Source of the DNA: a virus
IMG/VR virus record: IMGVR_UViG_3300025131_000122
Location: 1-39,750 of that record
Length of the DNA: 39,750 nt
Direction: 5' to 3' (one strand)
Shown: positions 11,970 to 18,430 of the stretch, piece by piece
How positions within the stretch are numbered: position 1 is the stretch's first letter
How the letters are laid out: every line of letters begins with the position of its first letter
The notes under the pieces: model-generated
What the model saw: the letters and a program-made list of their open reading frames with translations, nothing else
Databases searched by the model: none
Told to the model about the DNA's origin: nothing
Translations under genes and position numbers: made by a program

Positions 11970-12233
11970 ATGAGACATTTTAAAAGCAGATTTGAATGGT
12001 TGAATAAACTAATTTGTAAGTTGTTCGGTTGCGCCATGATCCATGTGAGTGCTATGGCATTTGCAGAGGGAGAAATGGAGCCTGTGGAAATACTAATGGT
12101 GTGTCCACGTTGTGGGCAAGCGCATTGCCATGATTGGCCCTTCAATGGACCATCCATAAAAATGGATATGAACGGGGACATGGACTTGGAGTTCATCCCT
12201 GATTTTGATGTTAACCGAAAAACACTAAACTAA
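11970..12233 (+). CDS. Hypothetical protein with a CPRCGQ zinc-knuckle motif
   Basis: An 87-residue protein from ATG 11970 behind GGGGAAG. It has a basic N-terminal helix with two Cys (KLICKLFGCAMIHVSAMAF). The second half contains CPRCGQAHCHDW, one clear CxxC plus Cys and His that could complete a metal site. The C-terminus is acidic. Its leader contains the SD-pairing hairpin described at 11901-11967. Family not recognised. Confidence 0.72.
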   Translation: MRHFKSRFEWLNKLICKLFGCAMIHVSAMAFAEGEMEPVEILMVCPRCGQAHCHDWPFNGPSIKMDMNGDMDLEFIPDFDVNRKTLN

Positions 12234-12249
12234 TTTAAGGGGGAGTAGG

Positions 12250-12576
12250 ATGAAGGACACAGCAGTTCATCTCAGCAACCAACCCACTAATGCTAGAGGG
12301 TATGCATCAGATGGATACTTCAACACGATTGGGTACGCTATGGCAGAATCTAGATTTGACCAAAAAACAGGAAACGTCAGAACTCAGCACGACATGACCC
12401 CCAAAGAAATAAAGAAGCTCGAAAAGAAGTACGGGGCAAAGATACGCATGGATGTAGAAGTTCCCACCCACCGACCCACTGACGAGGCATCTATATGCAA
12501 TGGGTGGTACTACAAGCAGCACCGACGAAGAAAGTTGGCACAGGAGGCTCTCAATGCAGAAAAAGGACAAGGTTAA
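12250..12576 (+). CDS. Hypothetical protein
   Basis: A 108-residue basic protein from ATG 12250 behind AAGGGGGAGTAGG. The middle contains DMTPKEIKKLEKKYGAKI, a charged helix. The C-terminal WYYKQHRRRKLAQEALNAEKG is strongly basic. It overlaps the start of the next gene by 23 bp and carries that gene's AGGAGG within its own coding sequence. No family recognised; nucleic-acid binding is plausible from the charge. Confidence 0.72.
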   Translation: MKDTAVHLSNQPTNARGYASDGYFNTIGYAMAESRFDQKTGNVRTQHDMTPKEIKKLEKKYGAKIRMDVEVPTHRPTDEASICNGWYYKQHRRRKLAQEALNAEKGQG

Positions 12577-13309
12577 GTTCCTCGAAGTGCTGACATCGTT
12601 GAGTGATTTATACGATGCGCCACTATCGCAGGGTAGCATCTCTCTTTATTGGGAGACACTAAAGGTGCTGTCGCTCGATGGCTTTATTGCCGCCTCGAAG
12701 CACCATGCCGAGACAAGCAAGTGGATGCCTAAGCCAAGTGATTTCTTGGATGCCTCAAGGAAGGGCAGCATGAACTTGGAGGAGCGCAGTGCAATGGCGT
12801 GGCTAGGTGTGGTAAGCGCGGTGCGTAGCGTTGGCTCCAACCGTGGGGTCAACTTTGATGACCCACTAATCCATGCTACAATACGTTCGCTTGGGGGATG
12901 GGCTAACCTTTGCCGGAGCAAAACACAATACTTTAATTCGACGGTACGGGCATCGTTCCTCAAGACGTATGAACATATGTCTCGATGTGCAGAGAACGGT
13001 ACAGTACTTGGAACCTTGGGTAGCCTTGAGCCTTTATATGGCGCAGAAAAGAATAGCGATATGATTGAGATATCGACAGGGCTACCACAAGGACCACAGC
13101 ACAAGATGCTTCGTGAACACGTAGCGGATAGGGAGTTAAATAATGGAAGGCTTACCGAGCTTATACAGGGAATTTCAAAGGCTACGAAAATCGATAGCAC
13201 TACACAACGAGAGCCTGAGCAAAATGTTCAAGGAAAAAAGACAGGTGGACAAACGCTCGAAAGAACTACAGGCGATGATAGAGCGCAGGGTAACAAAGAA
13301 AGCCGCTAG
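12554..13309 (+). CDS. DUF6475-like protein, probable helicase-loader or replication factor
   Basis: A 251-residue protein from ATG 12554, chosen for its AGGAGG 6 bases upstream. Residues 10-65 (LTSLSDLYDAPLSQGSISLYWETL...AASKHHAETSKWMPKPSDFLDA) followed by AW..V, FDDP and LGGWANLC resemble phage proteins of the DUF6475 type (name from memory) found beside replication genes. Their N-terminal region is reminiscent of loader proteins. The last 55 residues are low-complexity and overlap another convincing frame. With the replisome-organiser-like gene it could form a lambda O/P-like pair. Function inferred. Confidence 0.6.
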   Translation: MQKKDKVKFLEVLTSLSDLYDAPLSQGSISLYWETLKVLSLDGFIAASKHHAETSKWMPKPSDFLDASRKGSMNLEERSAMAWLGVVSAVRSVGSNRGVNFDDPLIHATIRSLGGWANLCRSKTQYFNSTVRASFLKTYEHMSRCAENGTVLGTLGSLEPLYGAEKNSDMIEISTGLPQGPQHKMLREHVADRELNNGRLTELIQGISKATKIDSTTQREPEQNVQGKKTGGQTLERTTGDDRAQGNKESR

Positions 13310-13367
13310 AGAGGAGGATCTTAATTATGTTGAACTCGATATCGAAAGATTGGAAACACATGGATGA
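13143..13367 (+). CDS. Coiled-coil protein overlapping the DUF6475-like gene
   Basis: A 74-residue highly charged protein from ATG 13143 behind GGGAG. Nearly all of it is a long amphipathic helix (YREFQRLRKSIALHNESLSKMFKEK...), with the look of a genuine protein. It overlaps the last 167 bp of the preceding gene in another frame, and the next gene's start by 41 bp. The preceding gene's tail looks less protein-like here, so this frame may have been the original. Function unknown. Confidence 0.6.
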   Translation: MEGLPSLYREFQRLRKSIALHNESLSKMFKEKRQVDKRSKELQAMIERRVTKKAAREEDLNYVELDIERLETHG

Positions 13368-13515
13368 GAAGGAGAAGCAACGGTGGGAGGATTTCTACAG
13401 GGACAACCCGATTAAGCCTGACCGTGGAGAAATGCCTTGGGAAAAATACAAGGACGGATACCTCCCTAAGAGGAGGAAGATAGAAAACATACCTTGGGGA
13501 GAAGATGACACCTAG
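13327..13515 (+). CDS. Small charged protein
   Basis: A 62-residue protein from ATG 13327 with AGGAGG 8 bases upstream. It is Lys/Glu/Trp-rich, with the repeat-like PWEKYKDGYLPKRRK and IPWGEDDT. It overlaps the previous gene by 41 bp and the next by 11 bp, as in a tightly coupled operon. No family recognised. Confidence 0.66.
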   Translation: MLNSISKDWKHMDEKEKQRWEDFYRDNPIKPDRGEMPWEKYKDGYLPKRRKIENIPWGEDDT

Positions 13516-13984
13516 AAAAAACTACGAATCTCAGACCGACCTCAAGAACGAAACCCGTGCGCTTGAAGATCTTGGTGTGGGTGATAGATACGACTTCTGT
13601 AAGCTCCCTGTGTCTTATCGCTTAGACTTTGCCATGATTAGAAAGCGTCCGGGTGGACAATGGTTCGGTGCGAACATACTTGCCTTCGTAGAGGTCAAGT
13701 GCCGGAAGGGGAATAGCACTGACCGCGATGAGTTCTCGATTTCAGCATTAAAAATAACACATGGGCTTTTACTTGCTCGTGCAACAGACAAACCATTCCT
13801 GCTTGTTATCAAGTGGGAGGATGAAACACTTATGTGCAATGTTGGTCAGGTTGATTGGCGCGTCCAAATGGGGGGACGGGTTAAGACCCGGCGCGATGGT
13901 GCCGATGTCGAGCCGATGATGACTTGCACTATAGAAGATAGTTTAATGACACCTAAATCATTTTTTAATAGGAGGATAAAATGA
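13505..13984 (+). CDS. PD-(D/E)XK family nuclease, small
   Basis: A 159-residue protein from ATG 13505 behind GGGGAG. The sequence RLDFAMI (Asp 41) followed by ILAFVEVKCR (Glu 63 and Lys 65) gives the D...ExK active site of the PD-(D/E)XK superfamily. A following helix (ISALKITHGLLLARA) and strand (FLLVIKW) match the conserved core. It could be a resolvase-like or VRR-type nuclease; substrate unknown. It is one of three such nucleases in the operon. Confidence 0.75.
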   Translation: MTPRKNYESQTDLKNETRALEDLGVGDRYDFCKLPVSYRLDFAMIRKRPGGQWFGANILAFVEVKCRKGNSTDRDEFSISALKITHGLLLARATDKPFLLVIKWEDETLMCNVGQVDWRVQMGGRVKTRRDGADVEPMMTCTIEDSLMTPKSFFNRRIK

Positions 13985-14169
13985 ATAAGTTTTTGGAGGA
14001 TGTAATTGATATACTCGTTGTTGTGGCTATTTGTGGGTTTGGTGTGCTGCTTCTGCTTATTGGAAGTGGCTGTGCTAGCATCGTACCTCTTGACGGTGTG
14101 CGCTATCAAAATATGCACACGGGATGTGTGTCAGATTTACGTGGAGAACCTGAGAGTTGGTGTGAATGA
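13981..14169 (+). CDS. Small membrane protein or lipoprotein
   Basis: A 62-residue protein whose ATG overlaps the previous stop (ATGA) behind AGGAGG. Residues 8-30 form a strong hydrophobic segment (VIDILVVVAICGFGVLLLLIGSGC), then CASIVPLDG. The segment ends in GSGC, a non-ideal lipobox. The polar C-terminal half contains Cys and would lie outside the inner membrane. It could be a membrane-anchored or lipid-anchored envelope protein of the infected cell. Confidence 0.7.
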   Translation: MNKFLEDVIDILVVVAICGFGVLLLLIGSGCASIVPLDGVRYQNMHTGCVSDLRGEPESWCE

Positions 14170-14507
14170 GTGGCCTGAAAAGTCGGCGCAAAGGACACAA
14201 TTACGAGCGAGAGCTTGCGGCACGATTCAGAGAACACTTTCCTCACCTAGATATCAGGCGCGGCTTGGGTCAGGTGAGGGGCGGCGATCAAGGCCCGGAT
14301 GTGGACATGCCGATGTTTTGGGTAGAGGCGAAGAGACACAAGAGGTGCAACGTAAAGGCTGCGCTAAAGCAAGCTATAACAGATAGCGCCAATGATGAGC
14401 AGAAGCGCATCCCCGTAGCAGTATGCAGGAACGACCGCGAAGAACATGCAAGCGTGAGTATGCGCCTAAGTGACTTTATCACCATACTAGAGAAGTTGTT
14501 GCCATGA
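14166..14507 (+). CDS. Holliday-junction-resolvase-like PD-(D/E)XK nuclease
   Basis: A 113-residue protein starting by ATGA overlap. N-terminal RRKGHNYERELA (Glu 14), then GGDQGPDV (Asp 45) and FWVEAKRHK (Glu 54 and Lys 56), reproduce the E...PD...ExK pattern of archaeal Hjc-like and phage resolvases. A helix follows (VKAALKQAITDS). The length fits a compact resolvase. It probably cleaves branched intermediates before packaging. Confidence 0.78.
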   Translation: MSGLKSRRKGHNYERELAARFREHFPHLDIRRGLGQVRGGDQGPDVDMPMFWVEAKRHKRCNVKAALKQAITDSANDEQKRIPVAVCRNDREEHASVSMRLSDFITILEKLLP

Positions 14508-14878
14508 GAGGGGCGGCGTTCTTGGGTCTGATGCTCGTCGCGTCCTGTTTCGAGTTGCCCAAGGAAGTGCTATGCGAGAGCCACTGTTGGAACATACAAG
14601 ACTGCGCGAGGGAAAATGACCCTGAGCATAAGGTGGACAGGACGCTGCCCGTAGGGGAGTGCTTCACTGACTGCGAGGAAAGGTGGAACCACTCCGAGTT
14701 GGAGGATGCGTACGGGAAGCACAAAAAATACAACCATGACCATGAACTAAACAGAGGGGTGAACGGATGCAAATACTTAGCATACTTCGCACGGAGATAC
14801 GGCGAAGGAGCAGAGTGTATAGGTGGGGTTGTTAGCGTTAGCGTTGATGGCGAAATTTATGATTGTTACGTGAGGTAA
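14504..14878 (+). CDS. Cys-rich predicted lipoprotein
   Basis: A 124-residue protein starting by ATGA overlap. Its short signal peptide MRGAAFLGLMLVASC has a clear lipobox (VAS-C, Cys 15), predicting lipid anchoring in a Gram-negative envelope. The mature part has seven further Cys with spacings such as CxxxC-x5-C, consistent with disulfides in the periplasm or at the surface. Phage lipoproteins can block superinfection by binding receptors (phage T5 Llp is the established case). That role here is inference from location and class alone. Confidence 0.75.
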   Translation: MRGAAFLGLMLVASCFELPKEVLCESHCWNIQDCARENDPEHKVDRTLPVGECFTDCEERWNHSELEDAYGKHKKYNHDHELNRGVNGCKYLAYFARRYGEGAECIGGVVSVSVDGEIYDCYVR

Positions 14879-14880
14879 AA

Positions 14881-15054
14881 ATGACTTTAGAAGAAATCAA
14901 AAGAGAACTGTTGGAGCGCATAAAGAATGCGAAATACAATGGGCAAGATGAAATCGTACTCAGTCTATCTCAGGCAGCGATGATATTAGAGGGGCTTATA
15001 ACCCAAAGATGGGATGACATAACCGTGCCTATTACCGATGACGATAGAAAATAA
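14881..15054 (+). CDS. Small acidic protein, last early gene
   Basis: A 57-residue protein beginning MTLEEIKRELLERIK, from ATG 14881 behind GTGAGGTAAAA. It is mainly helical, ending with an acidic tail (ITDDDRK). Its stop overlaps by 23 bp the end of the leftward metallopeptidase gene, so the two operons converge with no spacer. Function unknown. Confidence 0.68.
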   Translation: MTLEEIKRELLERIKNAKYNGQDEIVLSLSQAAMILEGLITQRWDDITVPITDDDRK

Positions 15055-15457
15055 TATCCCATAGTTGTGGGTTGAGATTCTTGAAGAGAAGCATCCCCCT
15101 AGCACAATTCTCAGCTAGGTCTTCGTTACTTATGTGAACCAATCCGCTCGACGGCCCATACTCCTTTGTCCTGTCATCCATCCACATACTGCTTAAAATA
15201 ACGTGCCATATCTCGTGAACCAACGTGTGCCTCTGAGCCTCATGGTCGAGCTTGGCGCTTACCTTTATAGTGCGCTCGGAGAAGTCCGTTAACCCGTCAA
15301 GCTCTTCGCCATCTAGTTCCACTATCGGTACAAGCAAGATTCTGTACTTCGCCCACCCTATATTGAAGTGTCCTACACCCTTTTTACGTAGTTCCTCAAT
15401 CAACTGCAATGTTGTACTCCTCGAACATGTGGGGAATTTCCCTACACTTATTTTCAT
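15032..15457 (-). CDS. Zinc metallopeptidase-like protein (ImmA/IrrE- or SprT-like)
   Basis: A frame of 141 residues if read from ATG 15457 (MKISVGKFPT...). That start overlaps the amidase by 62 bp; a TTG start near 15410 would remove most of the overlap. The motif HTLVHEIWHVIL holds HExxH (His 81, Glu 82, His 85), and a downstream NEDLAENCARG offers a third Glu ligand, the gluzincin pattern of IrrE/ImmA-like and phage lysis-linked peptidases. It is the last late gene, next to the amidase. It might aid lysis or process a protein. Substrate unknown. Confidence 0.7.
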   Translation of the reverse strand: MKISVGKFPTCSRSTTLQLIEELRKKGVGHFNIGWAKYRILLVPIVELDGEELDGLTDFSERTIKVSAKLDHEAQRHTLVHEIWHVILSSMWMDDRTKEYGPSSGLVHISNEDLAENCARGMLLFKNLNPQLWDIIFYRHR

Positions 15458-16013
15458 CCCAAAGTTGCCGAACGGCAATTCTGCGATTATTCATATACAT
15501 ATACGCGCCGGGACAACGCTTCATGGGGTCCTTGGTGGCTTCAGGAAGCTCAGTATGACCCCATATATCAACTGCTCCTATATAGCGGCACAGCGAGGCG
15601 CTCAGGAGGTCTACGGCATATTTTTGGTAGGCATTTGGATGCTCATGGTTGAAGTCACCTCGAACAGCTATCGCTAGAGCCTTGGTGTTCCATCGACGTG
15701 CGTGTACCCCACAATCTTTTAGACTTAGGCACTGAAAAGTCTTGCAATAGTCTATAACAAAATGATAAGGAGACTCACCACCCGTGAGTCCAATCTTTGG
15801 GTGGTATTGAAACCATTTAGAAACATGGAGTCCGAAGTTATGTTCACTATTTGCCTTGGCATTTGCACTTTCGCAGTAGTCACACTCTTTCGAGTTGCAA
15901 TTTAACTTCGGACCTATGCGATGAATCAATACCTTCTCAGGTTTGATGAGTTTCTTGTACTTCCCATCGTCGGCTGCTTCGATGATGTTTATGCATTCAA
16001 GTTTAAATTCCAT
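15396..16013 (-). CDS. Endolysin: N-acetylmuramoyl-L-alanine amidase (Amidase_2/PGRP)
   Basis: A 205-residue enzyme that cuts the bond between muramic acid and the peptide stem at lysis. I start it at ATG 16013 (MEFKLECINI) behind GTGAAGAG, because the preceding bases encode the holin's frameshift extension in another frame. A TTG at 16241 in this frame is open but its product looks non-protein-like. Zinc ligands: His 31 (HRIG), His 153 (GHTEL) and Cys 167 (RCPGA). Conserved strands include YHFVID (83-88) and LAIAVRG. Several extra Cys (C41-x-x-C44-type cluster, C90, C95, C101) are unusual for a cytoplasmic endolysin. Confidence 0.9.
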   Translation of the reverse strand: MEFKLECINIIEAADDGKYKKLIKPEKVLIHRIGPKLNCNSKECDYCESANAKANSEHNFGLHVSKWFQYHPKIGLTGGESPYHFVIDYCKTFQCLSLKDCGVHARRWNTKALAIAVRGDFNHEHPNAYQKYAVDLLSASLCRYIGAVDIWGHTELPEATKDPMKRCPGAYMYMNNRRIAVRQLWDENKCREIPHMFEEYNIAVD

Positions 16014-16026
16014 CGGGTTGTACTCT

Positions 16027-16526
16027 TCACCAAGTGAATTTGAGTCCTCCGATTGCTCCCCATCTGTGGTCGGTGAAGCTTTTGAGTTCTGCTTCTCCGT
16101 AGACTTTAGCGAAAAGCTGTAGTCTCTTTGAGGCATTGAGCTTGCTCTCAACAGCCGCTCGAATGCGTTCAGCACCAACCTCAGTATAGAGAGTAGTGCA
16201 TCCACTGCCTGTCTTGAGTTTTTTGGCAGCGGCAAGCTCAATACCTACTTTTTTTCTAGGGCGTCTACTCCTGCGATTGCCGCAGCTTTGAGTCGATCTC
16301 TTTGGAGTCCGATCTCCTTAACCTTAAGAGCAGTTCTAAAAGCACCATACCCAAGGGCAGTGAGAACGGCAAGGGCAGCAGAAATAGCAGCAGCAAGAAG
16401 AGGATTTTCAACATGACCTCCGCTCTGCATAGCCTCTAGTGCGGTAGCCAATGCAGGCAATGCTATGCTCGCAAGAATACCTAGCTTGGAAGCAGACCAT
16501 TCCGTGGATTCTTTTCCCGGTTTCAT
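16027..16526 (-). CDS. Holin; -1 frameshift would give a 166-residue long form
   Basis: The plain frame (16526-16245) gives 93 residues from ATG behind AGGTGACAT, with two membrane spans (LGILASIALPALATALEAM, PLLAAAISAALAVLTALGYGAF), the class II holin pattern, followed by a charged tail ending in LEKK. The end of the frame is A AAA AAG TAG, a canonical -1 slippery heptamer right before the stop. A -1 shift continues VGIELAAAKKLKTGSG... for 73 more residues, a clearly protein-like Lys/Glu/Ala-rich helical region, to a TGA at 16029-16027, 14 nt before the amidase start. A sequencing error in the A7 run is the alternative. Confidence 0.78.
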
Positions 16527-16533
16527 ATGTCAC

Positions 16534-16746
16534 CTACTTCTTAGGAATGTTTTCTTCGTCACCCTTGGATGATTCAAACTCAGACATGAGGTCCGAGATG
16601 CTCTTTGATTGGTCAATGTCCTCGACATCCTGAGAGCCACCCTTCTGAAGGTCACCATCTTTAACAGTGTACTCAAAACTAGCTAGGATTTTATCGTCCC
16701 CTCGTTTTGCTAGTATTAAGCGTCTTACATTTAATTCTCTTGCCAT
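16534..16746 (-). CDS. Hypothetical small acidic protein before the holin
   Basis: A 70-residue protein from ATG 16746 behind AAGGAGAACAAA. The N-terminal 30 residues contain alternating hydrophobic positions (VRRLILAKRGDDKILASFEYTV). The rest is Asp/Ser/Glu-rich and probably disordered. It lies between the fibre-tip modules and the holin. No family recognised. Confidence 0.7.
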   Translation of the reverse strand: MARELNVRRLILAKRGDDKILASFEYTVKDGDLQKGGSQDVEDIDQSKSISDLMSEFESSKGDEENIPKK

Positions 16747-16756
16747 TTTGTTCTCC

Positions 16757-17467
16757 TTAAATTGGTGCTAATTCAGTCTCGGTTCCACCCGATCCTTTAT
16801 ACCATAGCCCGCCATCTTTTATATATAATATTCCACCATCGACAGGTGTAGTTGTTGGTTGTGTTTTAGTTACCATTCCTAGCACACCTATGCCACCCCC
16901 AAAATCAAGTATCGGTTGTTCAGGCAACTCCTCTCCTATGCCTACGTTTTGCATAACGGAAACACAAAGGTTTGTTACACCTAACGCTGCATATGCTATG
17001 TCCCCTATACAAACTGCTTCGCAGCAGAATCCGCTTAGAGATGCCCATGAAACGAAGGTGTTTCCAACAAAGCCACCCCATCCTGAGCTTGTTGGCGCAC
17101 CCCAAGGGTCGGCAAGCAGCGTGGGCAAGCTGAACATTGGTCCCGTGTGTGTTCCAATCCAAAACCAATTATGGGCAGACCCTGTTGCGGGTACTAATTC
17201 TTCGTTTAACGTGAATATCAGTCTTTGGTTATTACCCCACATACTCATGCCCCCTGTGGGATGGAATGACCCATCGCCCCTCTCTACTTCAGTGCGACCC
17301 GCTCCGAACATCCCCCAAAATTCGTTGCCGCCAAGGTGAGCGCCTGTCCTCTCTACGTGTTCGCCGCGAATAACTAATGGTGTCTCTATTCCTAAATTTA
17401 TATTAGGGAAACCCCCAACCCCCGTTACCTTGGGTAAAAATATTCCTTCTCCTTCAGGGTGTGGCAT
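16757..17467 (-). CDS. Fibre-tip / receptor-binding module 2
   Basis: A 236-residue Gly/Trp/Asn-rich protein from ATG 17467 behind AGGAGATAAAG, which overlaps the upstream gene's stop. The last 45 residues (GGGIGVLGMV...PVDGGILYIKDGGLWYKGSGGTETELAPI) match a C-terminal signature I recognise from many phage tail-fibre proteins and shared with the preceding gene. The body (residues 1-190) differs between the two. Together they look like alternative or stacked receptor-binding tips. Assignment by signature and position after the long fibre. Confidence 0.62.
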   Translation of the reverse strand: MPHPEGEGIFLPKVTGVGGFPNINLGIETPLVIRGEHVERTGAHLGGNEFWGMFGAGRTEVERGDGSFHPTGGMSMWGNNQRLIFTLNEELVPATGSAHNWFWIGTHTGPMFSLPTLLADPWGAPTSSGWGGFVGNTFVSWASLSGFCCEAVCIGDIAYAALGVTNLCVSVMQNVGIGEELPEQPILDFGGGIGVLGMVTKTQPTTTPVDGGILYIKDGGLWYKGSGGTETELAPI

Positions 17468-17476
17468 CTTTATCTC

Positions 17477-18064
17477 CTAAGCGGGTGCGATTTCGTTGTC
17501 GTTAAGCTCACCACGATAGCGCAATGCACCGCCCGTGACGTAGAGTATCCCAATGCCCGATCCTCCCGCAGGCGCACTTGGCACCACGTCTGCATTCTTC
17601 ATGGCGATGCAACCTTGGCCCCCACCGAACTCATCTACCGTGCCGATGCCGAGATTGTTTTCTATTGCTAACCCAAATGGTGGAGCTAGAAGTTGCGTAA
17701 AGGTATATCCACCGATTGTGGCTTCACCATTAACGGACCACCTACTTCCGGGCAAGTTTGTTCCACAGCCAACCTTGGAACCGTTGGTTTTTACGTGAAG
17801 TGCCTGACCACCCCAAGGGAACTCCCCTGTAACGGCAAAGTATCCGGGGGAGGGTGACTGCTCCGCACACAAAATCATGTTCTTGTTATTGTATAACCAC
17901 AGGCTCCAAGCATTTTCGACAGAAGGCCAATGCCGTTTAAATTCGATGATCGGCTTCATGTTGTAGGGGTCACCCGCACTAGGCCCATGCGCCGCTCTTA
18001 TTCTCAAGGAACCTGTGAACTCTTGTCCCAAGTCACCTAATGTTATAACTCTACCTTCTGACAT
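17477..18064 (-). CDS. Fibre-tip / receptor-binding module 1
   Basis: A 195-residue protein from ATG 18064 behind TAGGAGGAGTC. It shares with the following gene the C-terminal signature (GGGQGCIAMKNADVVPSAP...GILYVTGGALRYRG...APA), but has a different body (WSLWLYNNKNMILCAEQ, FPWGGQALHV). The signature is common at the ends of phage tail-fibre proteins. The pair probably arose by duplication and divergence of a host-recognition domain. Confidence 0.62.
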   Translation of the reverse strand: MSEGRVITLGDLGQEFTGSLRIRAAHGPSAGDPYNMKPIIEFKRHWPSVENAWSLWLYNNKNMILCAEQSPSPGYFAVTGEFPWGGQALHVKTNGSKVGCGTNLPGSRWSVNGEATIGGYTFTQLLAPPFGLAIENNLGIGTVDEFGGGQGCIAMKNADVVPSAPAGGSGIGILYVTGGALRYRGELNDNEIAPA

Positions 18065-18072
18065 GACTCCTC

Positions 18073-18405
18073 CTAATAGGTGTAGGCTTCTACCGTGATG
18101 GTGTCGCTTGATGCGCCTGCGTCCGGCAAAAAAGATACCGAAAAGCTCGGCACCCTGAAGCTTAAGTTTACCACCTTGAGGTCATCGGCCACAATAGTTT
18201 CCTCGTGAAGAACGCTTGCGCTCCCTTCGAGGTCTATATAGTTGACCGTCAGCACACCTGCATAGGTGGACAAGCAAAAGATAGTAACACCTTCTGCACC
18301 CACGAAGTTCTGTGCCTCTGTTACCAACGGGATTGCGACAGGTGGGTCAGAAAATGTTTCCTGTGCTCTGATGCCTACGTTTGCTCTAAATGATGTTGTT
18401 GCCAT
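18073..18405 (-). CDS. Hypothetical beta-rich structural protein
   Basis: A 110-residue protein from ATG 18405 behind AAAGGAATAAAC. Alternating hydrophobic segments (GVTIFCLSTYAGVLTVNYIDLEG, DLKVVNLSFRVPSFSVSFLP) suggest an all-beta domain of about 100 residues, as in virion carbohydrate-binding or Ig-like modules. It sits between the long tail fibre and the two fibre-tip modules, so it is probably part of the adsorption apparatus. No family recognised. Confidence 0.65.
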   Translation of the reverse strand: MATTSFRANVGIRAQETFSDPPVAIPLVTEAQNFVGAEGVTIFCLSTYAGVLTVNYIDLEGSASVLHEETIVADDLKVVNLSFRVPSFSVSFLPDAGASSDTITVEAYTY

Positions 18406-18430
18406 TGTTTATTCCTTTGTTGTTTATCAA

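Noticed and set aside
16014-16241. N-terminal extension of the amidase from a TTG at 16241
   Set aside because: The product is Ser/Leu-rich and not protein-like, while the other frame of the same bases encodes a regular helical sequence continuous with the holin through the slippery site.
17571-17590. Sigma-54-like TGGCAC-CACGT-CTGCA inside a fibre-tip gene
   Set aside because: The -12 box has a mismatch, it is antisense within coding DNA, and no gene follows it.
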